From Aquidulcibacter sp. (GTDB lineage: Bacteria > Pseudomonadota > Alphaproteobacteria > Caulobacterales > Aquidulcibacteraceae), in assembly GCF_020253525.1 (NCBI RefSeq), contig NZ_JADCBK010000017.1:1-39136 (forward strand): DNA of 39,136 bases, in the 5' to 3' direction. A program made the translations under genes and the position numbers. The notes under the pieces were generated by a model, which did no database searches, had not been told where the DNA came from, and worked only from the letters and a program-made list of their open reading frames with translations. This document shows positions 8,239-16,692 of the stretch, one piece after another. Every line of letters begins with the position of its first letter. The first letter of the stretch is position 1.

Positions 8239-8891
8239 GCAACACCTCTGGTTTGGTTAAAGAGCACTTCGGCTTTTTGGTAAGACGGCATGTAGAGGGT
8301 GCCGATTTTGGTGCCTTCTAGGAGGCCCAGATTCATGCGGCCCATCAGAAGTCTTGCGCCGTCATCGGTGACGGCGCGCGCATACCAGTCCGCGCGCGGC
8401 ACGATGTGCTGCGAGATGAAAAGGCCTAGATTGACTAAGAGTCGGGCTGCCTCGTGCCGAGAAACAGCAATCCCCCACCCAAAGATGCCGATTGGCTCTT
8501 CTTCAAGCGTGCAGACATGGTTTGGGTCTGGGCTGACGGCGTCAAAATGATCTGTCAGGACGGCTTGGTTCCCCGCCTCATTAAGCGGAACAATGCCCAA
8601 GAGACCACATAGCGGGCTTGAGTCCGTGGGATCGGTTTCGTCAGCGAGGCCAGCATGGGTGATGCCCAGTAAGCCAAGCTTGGTTCGCTCATAGACCCAT
8701 GCCATGGTCTCCAAGCTAGCGATCGGTTCGCCGACCAAGCCGACAGCCAAGGACCGCCCTTCAATCAACCGCGACCCCGAAAGAGCGTGGACATTAAAGT
8801 CAGCTGCAGCGCGAGCAATGCGTTCCAGCGTCGTCCGCGCTTCCATAGGGCTTCGAACTTCCAAATTTGTGCGGGTGAAATGATGCGCCAT
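8235..8891 (-). CDS. Uncharacterised 218-aa protein, possibly GNAT-like
   Basis: First gene of the leftward operon, with an AGGGA site close upstream of the ATG at 8891. I do not recognise it. It has no signal peptide or clear membrane helix. The pattern in the last two thirds is GNAT-like by eye: a strand at EEEPIGIFGWGIAVS (compare the EPVG strand of GNATs), a helix at HEAARLLVNLGLFI, a strand at ADWYARAVT, a helix at DDGARLLMGRMN, then LG. A canonical RxxGxG acyl-CoA loop is missing, so it may be a degenerate acyltransferase, a partner subunit of the downstream GNAT, or unrelated. An alternative start at Met16 (8846) is possible. Confidence 0.7.
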   Translation of the reverse strand: MAHHFTRTNLEVRSPMEARTTLERIARAAADFNVHALSGSRLIEGRSLAVGLVGEPIASLETMAWVYERTKLGLLGITHAGLADETDPTDSSPLCGLLGIVPLNEAGNQAVLTDHFDAVSPDPNHVCTLEEEPIGIFGWGIAVSRHEAARLLVNLGLFISQHIVPRADWYARAVTDDGARLLMGRMNLGLLEGTKIGTLYMPSYQKAEVLFNQTRGVA

Positions 8892-9040
8892 GGATCCCTA
8901 ACTGGTTGTGATTTAGTCGGCTTTTTGGTTGACACATGCGCCGCCCGAAGAAGCGCGAGAGCGCTGCTCAAGGTGGCACGGCTACTGGTTGGTTGCAGCC
9001 AAAGGTTTACTCAGCAAAAAAAGCTTGGGGAGCCAGAAAA

Positions 9041-9048
9041 ATTGCAAT
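9041..9048. promoter_or_regulatory. Candidate regulator half of the LysR/operon intergenic region
   Basis: The 187-bp gap between the divergent 218-aa gene (start 8891) and the LysR gene (start 9079) should hold both promoters and the LysR binding region. The clearest symmetric element is ATTGCAAT at 9041-9048, 30 bp before the LysR start; TTGC and GCAA half sites also occur around 8994-9018. No convincing -35/-10 pair was found in either direction. This is a low-confidence site. Confidence 0.25.
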
Positions 9049-9078
9049 ACAGTGGCCGCTTACTTGAGGGGACCCTAA

Positions 9079-10128
9079 TTGAAGGAAGTCGTCCGCCATC
9101 GGTCAGACTTGTCTGATCTACATGTTTTCTATGCGGTCGCGGTCTGCGGCGGGCTAAATGCGGCCGCGCGCAGCTTGCGGGTTGATCCTTCAACGGTGTC
9201 TCGCGCTTTGGACCAATTAGAGGCCCGCCTCAATACACGTCTGGTGCGCCGAACCGCGCAGGGCGTTGTGCTGACGAAAGCCGGCGAAATGGCCTTGGCC
9301 CGTGTTCGAACCATTGAAAGCCAAATTGCTGAGCTCGAACGCGAAGTCTTGGACTCAGAAGCAACCTCCCCGGTCGGTGCTGTTACTTTGTCCTGTTCGG
9401 ATGGGGTTGGGGCCTATCTTTTGACACCCGCCCTAACCCAGTTGCTGCGGGAAAATCCCAAACTCGATTTGCGGTTGGATTGTGGCTTATGGCCGAATAA
9501 TCCCGTGGAGGCTGATGCTGAAATCTCATTAGTTTTCAATGCAGAACCGGCTCCAGGTTATATTTCAAAGCCTGTCGCTTATTTCCATTACGGCCTGTTT
9601 GGAACGCGGTCCTATTTTGAACTTTATGGGAAGCCGGAATCTGTCGAGGAGGCGCTTCGTCATCCCTTTCTGCACCACACCGCCCAAACACTGACATCCA
9701 ACATGACCCGCAAAGTGCCCGCATTTCAGGATCTGGCACGGCGGCGGATAGAAACCAATTCGAGCGCTGCCGTGGTCGAGGGTGTTTTGGCCGGGATTGG
9801 CATTGCAGGGATGCCGACTGTTTTGGCATCCATTTATCCCGAACTTGTCATGATTGGGGATGCCGTCGAACCGGTTGAGATGAGCCTTGTGTATCATCGC
9901 GATATAGAGCGGATCCCGCGCATCAAGGTCGTATTGAAATGGCTGGAGGCTGTCTTCGACCAGAAAACTAAGCCTTGGTATCGCAGAGAATTTGTGTCGC
10001 CCAGCGAATTTGGCCCCTTCATCGGAGGCCAAGCGTCTAACCTGCCGCTCGGGGCAGGCAAAGTTACCGAGAGGGTATCTGCGCAAACACAGGTACCTAA
10101 GCGCCGTATCGCCGCTTCTGGCGTCTAA
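9079..10128 (+). CDS. LysR-family transcriptional regulator (TTG start)
   Basis: The 349-aa protein has an N-terminal winged HTH (about residues 11-70: LSDLHVFYAVAVCGGLNAAARSL, then VDPSTVSRALDQLEARLNTRLV), a linker helix, and a periplasmic-binding-like effector domain (GAVTLSCSDGVGAYLLTPAL onward). It has a C-terminal tail of about 40 residues beyond the usual LysR length. TTG at 9079 is supported by GAGGGG at 9066-9071, 7 nt upstream. It is divergent from the four-gene operon at 6751-8891, the classical arrangement for a LysR regulator and its target. The effector is probably a small molecule handled by that operon (inference). An XRE gene follows 24 bp downstream in the same direction. Confidence 0.9.
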   Translation: MKEVVRHRSDLSDLHVFYAVAVCGGLNAAARSLRVDPSTVSRALDQLEARLNTRLVRRTAQGVVLTKAGEMALARVRTIESQIAELEREVLDSEATSPVGAVTLSCSDGVGAYLLTPALTQLLRENPKLDLRLDCGLWPNNPVEADAEISLVFNAEPAPGYISKPVAYFHYGLFGTRSYFELYGKPESVEEALRHPFLHHTAQTLTSNMTRKVPAFQDLARRRIETNSSAAVVEGVLAGIGIAGMPTVLASIYPELVMIGDAVEPVEMSLVYHRDIERIPRIKVVLKWLEAVFDQKTKPWYRREFVSPSEFGPFIGGQASNLPLGAGKVTERVSAQTQVPKRRIAASGV

Positions 10129-10152
10129 GTTCGTAGTAATGGAGTATGTGAA

Positions 10153-10575
10153 GTGTCCGTAAAAGAGAACGTAAACCCCCGTAAGGCCGATGACCTCGAT
10201 CATTTCGTAGCGCAGCGAGTCCGTCGGCAACGAGATGCCGTCGACATGACGCAAGACCAACTGGCCCAAGCCTTGGGCATTTCATTCCAACAGCTGCAGA
10301 AGTATGAGCGCGGCGTCAACCGTATTTCCGCCTCGCGTCTTTTCCAAATTTCCTGTGTTTTAGGTGTTGGTCCAGAGTATTTCTACGAGGGTGTTGACTG
10401 CTCACAATATGGCTTGACCCCTAAGTCCGAGCGTGCCGAAGGGCCCCAATCCTCGATTTTGAGCTTGATTGCGCAGAATCCAGATGCGACCGACTTGGTG
10501 ATCGCTTTTGCCGCGATTAAGTCGCCTAAACAACGGCAGAAGGCCATTGATTTGGTCAAATTGCTGGCCGACTAA
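10153..10575 (+). CDS. XRE-family HTH regulator
   Basis: A 140-aa cytoplasmic DNA-binding protein. HTH_3 domain at about residues 18-75: VRRQRDAVDMTQDQLAQALG, then ISFQQLQKYERGVNRISASRL, with the FQQLQKYERG recognition-helix motif typical of alphaproteobacterial SinR/PraR-like regulators. The C-terminal part (SILSLIAQNPDATDLVIAFAAI onward) is helical and may mediate dimerisation. GTG at 10153 has GGAG at 10141-10144; the ATG at 10146 is closed at once by a stop. It lies 24 bp after the LysR gene and may be cotranscribed, though a hairpin and separate genes follow it. Confidence 0.88.
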   Translation: MSVKENVNPRKADDLDHFVAQRVRRQRDAVDMTQDQLAQALGISFQQLQKYERGVNRISASRLFQISCVLGVGPEYFYEGVDCSQYGLTPKSERAEGPQSSILSLIAQNPDATDLVIAFAAIKSPKQRQKAIDLVKLLAD

Positions 10576-10587
10576 ATTCTGTGCGGT

Positions 10588-10616
10588 GGCGTTTGGGGCC
10601 CTAGTGTCCCAACGCC
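10588..10616 (+). terminator. GC-rich hairpin after the XRE gene, possible terminator
   Basis: GGCGTT-(T)-GGG pairs with CCCAACGCC around an 11-12-nt loop, just downstream of the XRE stop at 10575. No T-run follows, so an intrinsic terminator is doubtful. It could slow RNA polymerase or stabilise the 3' end. Confidence 0.3.
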
Positions 10617-10684
10617 AGTGACGGGGCTAGACACAACTTCAACGGGACATCATAGTAAACCTCATTAGAGTGAGGTGTGTTTGA

Positions 10685-11230
10685 ATGTCTGATGATTTAA
10701 GTGTTGTTCGCCAGAAGCCTTCCTCCTTTCTGGGCCGCACAATTCCGGTCTTACTGGCGCTTCTGGCCACAGGGGGCTTGATCTACTGGTTTGTGAAGCC
10801 AAAGCCAGATATTCGTTACGCCCGAGCCACAACCGTCATCCAAAGCCAGATTAAGCCCGGCGGCGAGGTCTTGAAGACTTTAGAGCGCGGCGCTGAAGTC
10901 AATGTTATGTTGTCAAAAGAACTAGATGGCTGGGCCATGGTTATGGTTCCGCCTTCCAGCAATGGCTTCATCCCGCTTTCGGATATTGATGTGGATCGAC
11001 GGCCCGTTCTGACGGGCGCCTATCGCGCAAAGGCGCTTCAGAAGCCCATCGCCCTACGCGAAGAACCCGATCCGGCAACGGCCCAGACCGATGTGATCCC
11101 ACCGGGGACCATGATCCAGATTTGGGGTTATACAGAGACGCCCACGGGCAAATGGGCCGAGATTACCCGCTACAAAGAGAAGCGTGTTGGCTATGTCTTG
11201 CGAGATGAGCTTGAGGCCGCCTCAGACTGA
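10685..11230 (+). CDS. Membrane-anchored protein with bacterial SH3-like repeats
   Basis: The 181-aa protein has a cytoplasmic N-terminus of about 16 residues, one hydrophobic segment (about 17-37, RTIPVLLALLATGGLIYWFV), and an extracytoplasmic region with two SH3-like stretches. These are about 45-100 (ATTVIQSQIKPGGEVLKTLERGAEVNVM...LDGWAMV...GFIPLSDI) and 112-175 (YRAKALQKPIALREEPDPATAQTDVIPPGTMIQIWG...GKWAEI...VGYVLRDEL). The pattern of a GWA or KWA strand followed by GF/GYV is the bacterial SH3 signature, often linked to peptidoglycan binding. GAGG at 10672-10675 precedes the ATG. Function unknown beyond an envelope role. Confidence 0.72.
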   Translation: MSDDLSVVRQKPSSFLGRTIPVLLALLATGGLIYWFVKPKPDIRYARATTVIQSQIKPGGEVLKTLERGAEVNVMLSKELDGWAMVMVPPSSNGFIPLSDIDVDRRPVLTGAYRAKALQKPIALREEPDPATAQTDVIPPGTMIQIWGYTETPTGKWAEITRYKEKRVGYVLRDELEAASD

Positions 11231-11250
11231 AGCGACCTCGGCTTTAAATG

Positions 11251-12231
11251 CTAGGTGCGAGGCAGCAGGATCGTGGCACCTGTTGTGAGACGCCCCTCCA
11301 AGGCGCGGTGGGCATCAGCCGCCTGCTCAAGCGGATAGCGGGCTCCTATCACGGGACGGATCACGCCACTCTCAACCAGATCAAACAAGTCCTTTGCGGC
11401 TTGATCGAGCTCTGGCGTGGTTGCAACATAGTCGAATAAAGTCGGCCTTGTAAGAAAAAGCGAACCACGGCGAGATAGTTCCAACGGGGAGACTGGCGCA
11501 GGCGGCCCTGAGGCATTGCCGAAACTGACGACCAAGCCACGGCGTGCTGCGCTGTCGAGGGAAGCAACCAAGGTGTCGGCACCAACTGAGTCATAGACGA
11601 TTTCGCACCCCCTGCCGTTGGTCAGTTCTTTGACCCGTTCGGCAATCGGTTCTGAGCGATAAAGAATGATTTCAGAGCAACCATGCTGGCGTGCGAGTTT
11701 CGCTTTCTCCTCGCTGCCGACTGTTCCAATGACCCGCACCCCTAAATGGGAGAGCCAAGCGCAAGCAATCAGACCAACCCCACCGGCAGCAGCGTGGAAA
11801 AGGACCGTGTCGCCAGCCTTGAGCGGTCGCAGTCTTTGAATCAAGAATTCTGCCGTTAAACCCTTTAGAAGAATTCCTGCAGCGACATCTAAGCCAATTC
11901 CATCTGGAACCTTTACGGCACGCCCCTCTGGCACGGCAGCATAATCAGCATAGGCCCCAAGTGGGCCAGAGGAGAAAGCCACCCGATCGCCAATTGAAAA
12001 GCGGGTGACAGCCTCACCAATCGCCGTCACAATTCCCGCCCCCTCAAGGCCGAGGCCTGAAGGCAGCGAAATCGGATAAAGGCCCGTGCGCTGGTACGTA
12101 TCGATGAAATTGAGACCGCATGCGGCCATCTCAATCAAGATTTCATGCGGCTTCGGACTGGGGATCGGCACTTCGCGTAGTTCGAGGACCTCAGGGCCGC
12201 CAAGCCGCGACAAGCCGATTTGGCGCATCAT
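11251..12231 (-). CDS. NADPH:quinone oxidoreductase (zeta-crystallin-like MDR)
   Basis: A 326-aa zinc-free medium-chain dehydrogenase/reductase of the Qor family, predicted to reduce quinones or enones with NADPH. The N-terminal GroES-like part shows CGLNFIDTYQRTGLYPISLP and LGLEGAGIVTAIG. The Rossmann half has HAAAGGVGLIACAWLSHLG (about 145-163) and RPTLFDYVATTPEL, a Qor-specific stretch. No structural-zinc cysteines are seen. Its ATG overlaps the stop of the dienelactone hydrolase gene (ATGA arrangement at 12228-12231), so the two are coupled. Confidence 0.88.
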   Translation of the reverse strand: MMRQIGLSRLGGPEVLELREVPIPSPKPHEILIEMAACGLNFIDTYQRTGLYPISLPSGLGLEGAGIVTAIGEAVTRFSIGDRVAFSSGPLGAYADYAAVPEGRAVKVPDGIGLDVAAGILLKGLTAEFLIQRLRPLKAGDTVLFHAAAGGVGLIACAWLSHLGVRVIGTVGSEEKAKLARQHGCSEIILYRSEPIAERVKELTNGRGCEIVYDSVGADTLVASLDSAARRGLVVSFGNASGPPAPVSPLELSRRGSLFLTRPTLFDYVATTPELDQAAKDLFDLVESGVIRPVIGARYPLEQAADAHRALEGRLTTGATILLPRT

Positions 12232-12914
12232 GACAGGGTCTCAGCAAAGAAAGCCATTGTGCGCTCATTCGCCAGTGCGGCTCCGGCAGCATCATAATGT
12301 TGGCCCCCCACACGGGCGAAGGCGTGATCAAGACCATCATAGACATGCATGCGGATTTGGGCGTGACCAGATAGGCCCGCCTTCATAGCGGCTTGCGCCT
12401 CCTTATTCACAAAGGAATCTTCTGATGCGACATGCATGAGCAAGGGCTTGGTCCCAGTATTGGCTTCGGCCAATCGATCTTGAATACCGACACCATAATA
12501 GCTGACGCTGGCGTTAATTGTGGTCCGGGTTGCCGTCAGATAGGCCAATAAGCCACCTAAACAATAGCCAACCGCGCCGACAGAGGCATGGGTTTGGCGG
12601 ACATAGTCAATGGTTGCCTGAATGTCGGTCACGCCAGTGTCGACATTGAACTTACCAAAATAATCAAAGGCCTGCTGCCATTCTTCTGGCGTTTGGTCCG
12701 TGATATCAATGCCTGGCTGAATGCGCCAGAAGAGATCGGGAACCACGGCCAGATACCCTTGGGCGGCATAGGTATCTGCGAGATCACGCATCACTTTATT
12801 GACGCCAAAAATCTCTTGGATCACGACTAAAGCGCGGCCATTGGCTTGCGCTGGCTTGGCAACATAGGCCGAAAGAGCGCCATCTGGTCCATTGATCGTG
12901 ACATGCTCGCCCAT
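12228..12914 (-). CDS. Dienelactone hydrolase family protein
   Basis: A 228-aa alpha/beta hydrolase. The Cys-Asp-His triad is visible: Cys118 in GYCLGG, Asp166 in ASEDSFV, and His197 in LDHAFA; Glu34 in VVIQEIFGVN is the usual activating residue. Real dienelactone hydrolases act in chloroaromatic breakdown, but most members of this family, as probably here, have unknown ester or lactone substrates. GGAGG about 8 nt before the ATG at 12914 supports the start. It is the first gene of a two-gene operon with the quinone oxidoreductase. Confidence 0.9.
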   Translation of the reverse strand: MGEHVTINGPDGALSAYVAKPAQANGRALVVIQEIFGVNKVMRDLADTYAAQGYLAVVPDLFWRIQPGIDITDQTPEEWQQAFDYFGKFNVDTGVTDIQATIDYVRQTHASVGAVGYCLGGLLAYLTATRTTINASVSYYGVGIQDRLAEANTGTKPLLMHVASEDSFVNKEAQAAMKAGLSGHAQIRMHVYDGLDHAFARVGGQHYDAAGAALANERTMAFFAETLS

Positions 12915-13113
12915 ATGTGTATCCTCCGCAAAATCAGAATTGATCGCCGCCTCGCTTGACCTAATGGAAGTCGCGTCCCAAGTGAGGGGTGTTACGGCTA
13001 TGACCTAGTCGCAAGACCTCAAGATGACAATCGGTTTTGTTATCTTTCAGGAAAGCTGCAACGGATGATAATGTGGTCAGGTCTTGAGGACCGCAGATTT
13101 GGAGATCGGTAGC

Positions 13114-13407
13114 ATGAAAGTCAGCATTGAAGTGGATTTGACGCCCAGCGAAGCACGAGAGCTTTTAGGCATGCCGAACTTGACCTCCATTCAAGAGACC
13201 TTTGTGGGGATCGCCAAGGACAAGCTTGAGAAGACCGGGAATATGGTGGACGTGGAACCCATGTTGCGGACGTGGACAGGGCTTGGTGGGGCAGCGACCG
13301 AGGCTTTTGGAGCCCTTGTCGGGGCCGCCTTGAAGGTTGCCACCAGTGATGTCGGCACAAAGCCCACTTCCACCACAGACAAGAGCTCGAGCGATAAGAC
13401 CTCGTGA
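13114..13407 (+). CDS. DUF6489 family protein
   Basis: A 97-aa protein opening MKVSIEVDLTPSEARELLGM, the characteristic DUF6489 start (beta strand, then a helix with the LG(M/L)P motif), followed by a helical middle and a Ser/Thr/Lys-rich tail. Function is not known. The ATG at 13114 has GGAG at 13101-13104; an upstream in-frame TTG at 13084 is not needed. Its stop overlaps the mnmE GTG (GTGA at 13404-13407), so the two are translationally coupled. The 199-bp gap to the divergent dienelactone hydrolase gene holds the promoters but no clear motif. Confidence 0.75.
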   Translation: MKVSIEVDLTPSEARELLGMPNLTSIQETFVGIAKDKLEKTGNMVDVEPMLRTWTGLGGAATEAFGALVGAALKVATSDVGTKPTSTTDKSSSDKTS

Positions 13408-14717
13408 CTGCTTCTACCATTGTGGCCCTTGCTTCTGGCCCGGGGCCAGCTGGGGTCAGCATTATCCGATTGTCGGGGCCAGCCTGTCCAAAAGTGGCAG
13501 AGGTTTTGATTGGGAATGTGCCCCCGCCCCGGCAGGCCAAGTTGGCGAAACTGCGTGACCTTGATGGGGAACCTATTGATAATGCATTGGTTATCTTCTT
13601 TCCAGGGCCTAGAAGCTTTACAGGCGAGGATGTTTTAGAGCTGCATGTCCATGGCGGTCGCGCCGTTGTGCGCGATACGATAGAGGCGTGTCTCGGCCTA
13701 TCAGGAGTCCGCCTCGCTGAAGCAGGCGAGTTTAGTCGGCGGGCCTTCATCCATGGCAAAATGGACCTTTCCGCTGCCGAAGGCTTGGCTGATTTGGTTG
13801 AGGCGGAGACGGCGGCACAACGTCGGCAAGCGTTGCGGCAGATGGAAGGCGCGCTAGCCGATGAAATTGGTCGGTGGCGAGAAGCGGTAATTGACTGTCT
13901 GGCCGATGCCGAGGGAGACATTGATTTTCCAGACGAAGACTTGCCACCGGGCCTAAGTGAACGGGCGCGTCAACGGATTGAGGACCTGAAAATACGGCTT
14001 GAGACCTATCTGGCGGATTCTCGTCGGGCAGAGCGGGTTCGAACGGGGTTCCAGATAGCTATCGTGGGCAAGCCAAATGCCGGAAAATCGAGTTTAATCA
14101 ATCAATTAGCACGGAGGGAGGCGGCGATTGTATCAGCCATTCCGGGCACGACGCGCGACATTGTAGAAGTGCGATTGGTGATAGGCGGCATGGTCGTTTT
14201 GATCTCCGATACGGCTGGGATCAGGGAGTCCGCCGATCTCATTGAAGCTGAAGGGGTCCGTCGGGCACGTCAAAGGGCCGAGGAAGCAGACTTGCGATTG
14301 GGCCTGATCACAGATCACGAGGATAAGGCAGAGTTTGCGGACCTGATGAAGGCCGGAGACCTGTGGCTTCTGGGCCAGGCCGATCGATTAGACTGGGCCG
14401 CACCTAGTGCCGACGAGCTTGCGGTGTCTAGCGTGACCCGACAAGGCCTTGATGCGCTGGAAGCTATGATCATCGAGCGGGCGCAAGCCGATCTTGGCAA
14501 AACAGAGTCTGCGCCACTAACGCGCCTTCGTCATCAAGAAGCGGTGCGCGAGGGAATCGATGCATTGGATCGCGCCTTGACGGCATCGGTTCATGCGCCA
14601 GAGCTGGTGGCTGAGGATTTGCGGCTTGCGGCCCGCGCCTTAGGACGCGTCACAGGGCGGGTTGATATGGAGGATGTGCTGGATCGACTATTTGCCCAAT
14701 TCTGTATCGGAAAATGA
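13404..14717 (+). CDS. mnmE: tRNA modification GTPase MnmE
   Basis: With MnmG it installs the (carboxymethyl)aminomethyl group on U34 of certain tRNAs. The 437-aa protein has the N-terminal folate-binding domain (TIVALASGPGPAGVSIIRLSG; FTGEDVLELHVHGG), a helical domain with an inserted G domain (VGKPNAGKSSLIN at about 220, DTAG switch II, weak NKxD at LLGQADRLD), and the catalytic C-terminal CIGK. The GTG start overlaps the DUF6489 stop and no independent ribosome binding site is obvious. The G4 motif reads GQAD rather than NKxD, a departure from E. coli. Confidence 0.96.
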   Translation: MTASTIVALASGPGPAGVSIIRLSGPACPKVAEVLIGNVPPPRQAKLAKLRDLDGEPIDNALVIFFPGPRSFTGEDVLELHVHGGRAVVRDTIEACLGLSGVRLAEAGEFSRRAFIHGKMDLSAAEGLADLVEAETAAQRRQALRQMEGALADEIGRWREAVIDCLADAEGDIDFPDEDLPPGLSERARQRIEDLKIRLETYLADSRRAERVRTGFQIAIVGKPNAGKSSLINQLARREAAIVSAIPGTTRDIVEVRLVIGGMVVLISDTAGIRESADLIEAEGVRRARQRAEEADLRLGLITDHEDKAEFADLMKAGDLWLLGQADRLDWAAPSADELAVSSVTRQGLDALEAMIIERAQADLGKTESAPLTRLRHQEAVREGIDALDRALTASVHAPELVAEDLRLAARALGRVTGRVDMEDVLDRLFAQFCIGK

Positions 14718-14734
14718 GTCCAAGCTTATATCCG

Positions 14735-14750
14735 CGTTTCACGTGAAACA
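14735..14750. other. parS site 1 (ParB centromere)
   Basis: CGTTTCACGTGAAACA matches the bacterial consensus TGTTTCACGTGAAACA at 15 of 16 positions and contains the perfect 14-bp palindrome at 14736-14749. It lies in the 103-bp mnmE-mnmG gap, about 2.6 kb upstream of parA. Such sites load ParB, which then spreads as a CTP-dependent clamp. Confidence 0.95.
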
Positions 14751-14820
14751 GCTCTGAACGGATGAGTCGACCTTCGTCGAGAGTTTCGCTATGTAGGCCG
14801 CCCCAATCAGAGGCAAGACT

Positions 14821-16692
14821 TTGGCACATAGCGCATATGACATCATCATTATTGGCGGCGGTCATGCCGGCTGCGAAGCGGCGGCTGCAAGCGCGCGCGT
14901 TGGCGCGCGGACGCTCTTGGTCACCCATAATGCCGCAACCATCGGCGAAATGTCGTGCAATCCGGCCATTGGTGGGCTTGGCAAAGGTCATTTAGTCCGC
15001 GAGATCGACGCGCTCGACGGGATTATGGGCAAGGCTGCGGATGCCGCGGGCATTCAGTTCCGCATGCTGAACCGCTCGAAAGGCCCTGCGGTGCGGGGGC
15101 CAAGGGCGCAGGCAGATCGCAAATTATATCGCGAAGCCATCCAATCGCTTCTGAACGCACAAGACAATCTGACCATCCTCAGTGCCGCAGTGGAGGATTT
15201 GATTCTCGTCGAGGGAAGTTGCCGCGGCATTGTCTTGGGCAATGGCGACCGAATTGAAGCGGGTGCCGTTGTCTTAACGACGGGCACCTTTCTCAATGGC
15301 ATGATCCATCTGGGACAGAAGACGTGGCCAGCTGGGCGGATTGATGAAGCGCCAGCCATTGGCCTAGCCCAGACACTTTACAGACTTGGCCTCCCGATGG
15401 GCAGATTGAAGACAGGCACACCGGCGCGCTTGGATGGGCGCACCATCGATTATACGGTCTGCGAAAAGCAACCCGGCGATGAACCGCCGATTCCCTTTTC
15501 CTTCCTGAATGACAGCATCACAACACCACAAGTTCCGTGCTGGATAACTTGGACGAATGAAGCAACCCATCAAATCATTCGCGACAATCTTCATCTTTCA
15601 GCCGTCTATGGTGGTGCGATTGAAGGTCGCGGTCCGCGCTATTGTCCATCCATCGAAGACAAAATTGTCCGCTTCTCCGACAAGGATCGGCACCAAATCT
15701 TTTTGGAACCGGAAGGCCTAGACGATCCGACGATTTACCCGAATGGCATTTCGACCTCCTTCCCCGAGGAAGTCCAAGCTGCCTTTATGCGGACGATCCC
15801 TGGCCTCGAGAACGTTGAAATCCTGCGTTATGCCTATGCCATCGAATATGACTACGTTGACCCCCGGGCGTTGGGTTCAGACTTGTCGGTTCAGTCGGTG
15901 CCCGGTCTTTATCTGGCTGGCCAAATCAATGGCACGACCGGCTATGAAGAAGCGGCCGCTCAAGGCCTGTTGGCTGGCCTGAATGCTGCGCGGCGTGTAG
16001 GCGGACTATCCCCGATCAGCTTCCGTCGCGATGAGGCCTATATTGGGGTGCTGATTGATGATTTGATCACGCGCGGCGTTTCAGAGCCCTATCGTATGTT
16101 TACGTCGCGCGCTGAGTATCGCTTAACCTTGCGCGCCGATAATGCAGATCAGCGCCTAACCCCCATCGGCATGTCTCTAGGGATTGTTGGGGCGCACCGA
16201 GGTCGGGAATTCACCAAGAAACTTCAGGAAATCTCATCGGCTCGGGCCTATGCTACCGAAACAACCATCACACCGACAGAGGCCGCCAAGCTTGGCCTGC
16301 CCGTCAATCAAGATGGCCGCAAGCGTAGCGTATTGGAATTGATCGCCCATCCGCAAATTGGACTGCCTCGTTTGATGGCACTATTCCCTGAGTTGTCCAG
16401 CATGACTGCGCGGGCATTGACGCAGCTTGAAACCGAAGCGGTTTATTCAGGTTATTTAGATCGCCAACAGGCAGATATTGTTGCCTTCCGACGCGATGAA
16501 GATTTGGAGCTGCCGCAGGATCTCGACTATCGCGCAATTGGCGGCCTGTCGAATGAGGCTCGCGAAAAGCTTTTGGCCGTTCGCCCGACAACTTTGGGAC
16601 AAGCCTCGCGGATTGAGGGCATGACAGCCGGGGCACTGACCGCCCTTTTGGCCTATGTACGTCGGGGGGTTAGTGCCCGTGCCACCGCGTGA
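14821..16692 (+). CDS. mnmG: tRNA U34 carboxymethylaminomethyl synthesis enzyme MnmG (TTG start)
   Basis: FAD- and NADH-dependent partner of MnmE. The 623-aa protein begins [20 protein letters not shown], the dinucleotide-binding motif, followed by [20 protein letters not shown], the family's conserved flavin/active-site loop. [12 protein letters not shown] and [19 protein letters not shown] follow, then a C-terminal helical domain. TTG at 14821 is supported by AGAGG at 14809-14813, 7 nt upstream. It overlaps rsmG by 20 bp in this annotation. Confidence 0.97.
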   Translation: MAHSAYDIIIIGGGHAGCEAAAASARVGARTLLVTHNAATIGEMSCNPAIGGLGKGHLVREIDALDGIMGKAADAAGIQFRMLNRSKGPAVRGPRAQADRKLYREAIQSLLNAQDNLTILSAAVEDLILVEGSCRGIVLGNGDRIEAGAVVLTTGTFLNGMIHLGQKTWPAGRIDEAPAIGLAQTLYRLGLPMGRLKTGTPARLDGRTIDYTVCEKQPGDEPPIPFSFLNDSITTPQVPCWITWTNEATHQIIRDNLHLSAVYGGAIEGRGPRYCPSIEDKIVRFSDKDRHQIFLEPEGLDDPTIYPNGISTSFPEEVQAAFMRTIPGLENVEILRYAYAIEYDYVDPRALGSDLSVQSVPGLYLAGQINGTTGYEEAAAQGLLAGLNAARRVGGLSPISFRRDEAYIGVLIDDLITRGVSEPYRMFTSRAEYRLTLRADNADQRLTPIGMSLGIVGAHRGREFTKKLQEISSARAYATETTITPTEAAKLGLPVNQDGRKRSVLELIAHPQIGLPRLMALFPELSSMTARALTQLETEAVYSGYLDRQQADIVAFRRDEDLELPQDLDYRAIGGLSNEAREKLLAVRPTTLGQASRIEGMTAGALTALLAYVRRGVSARATA

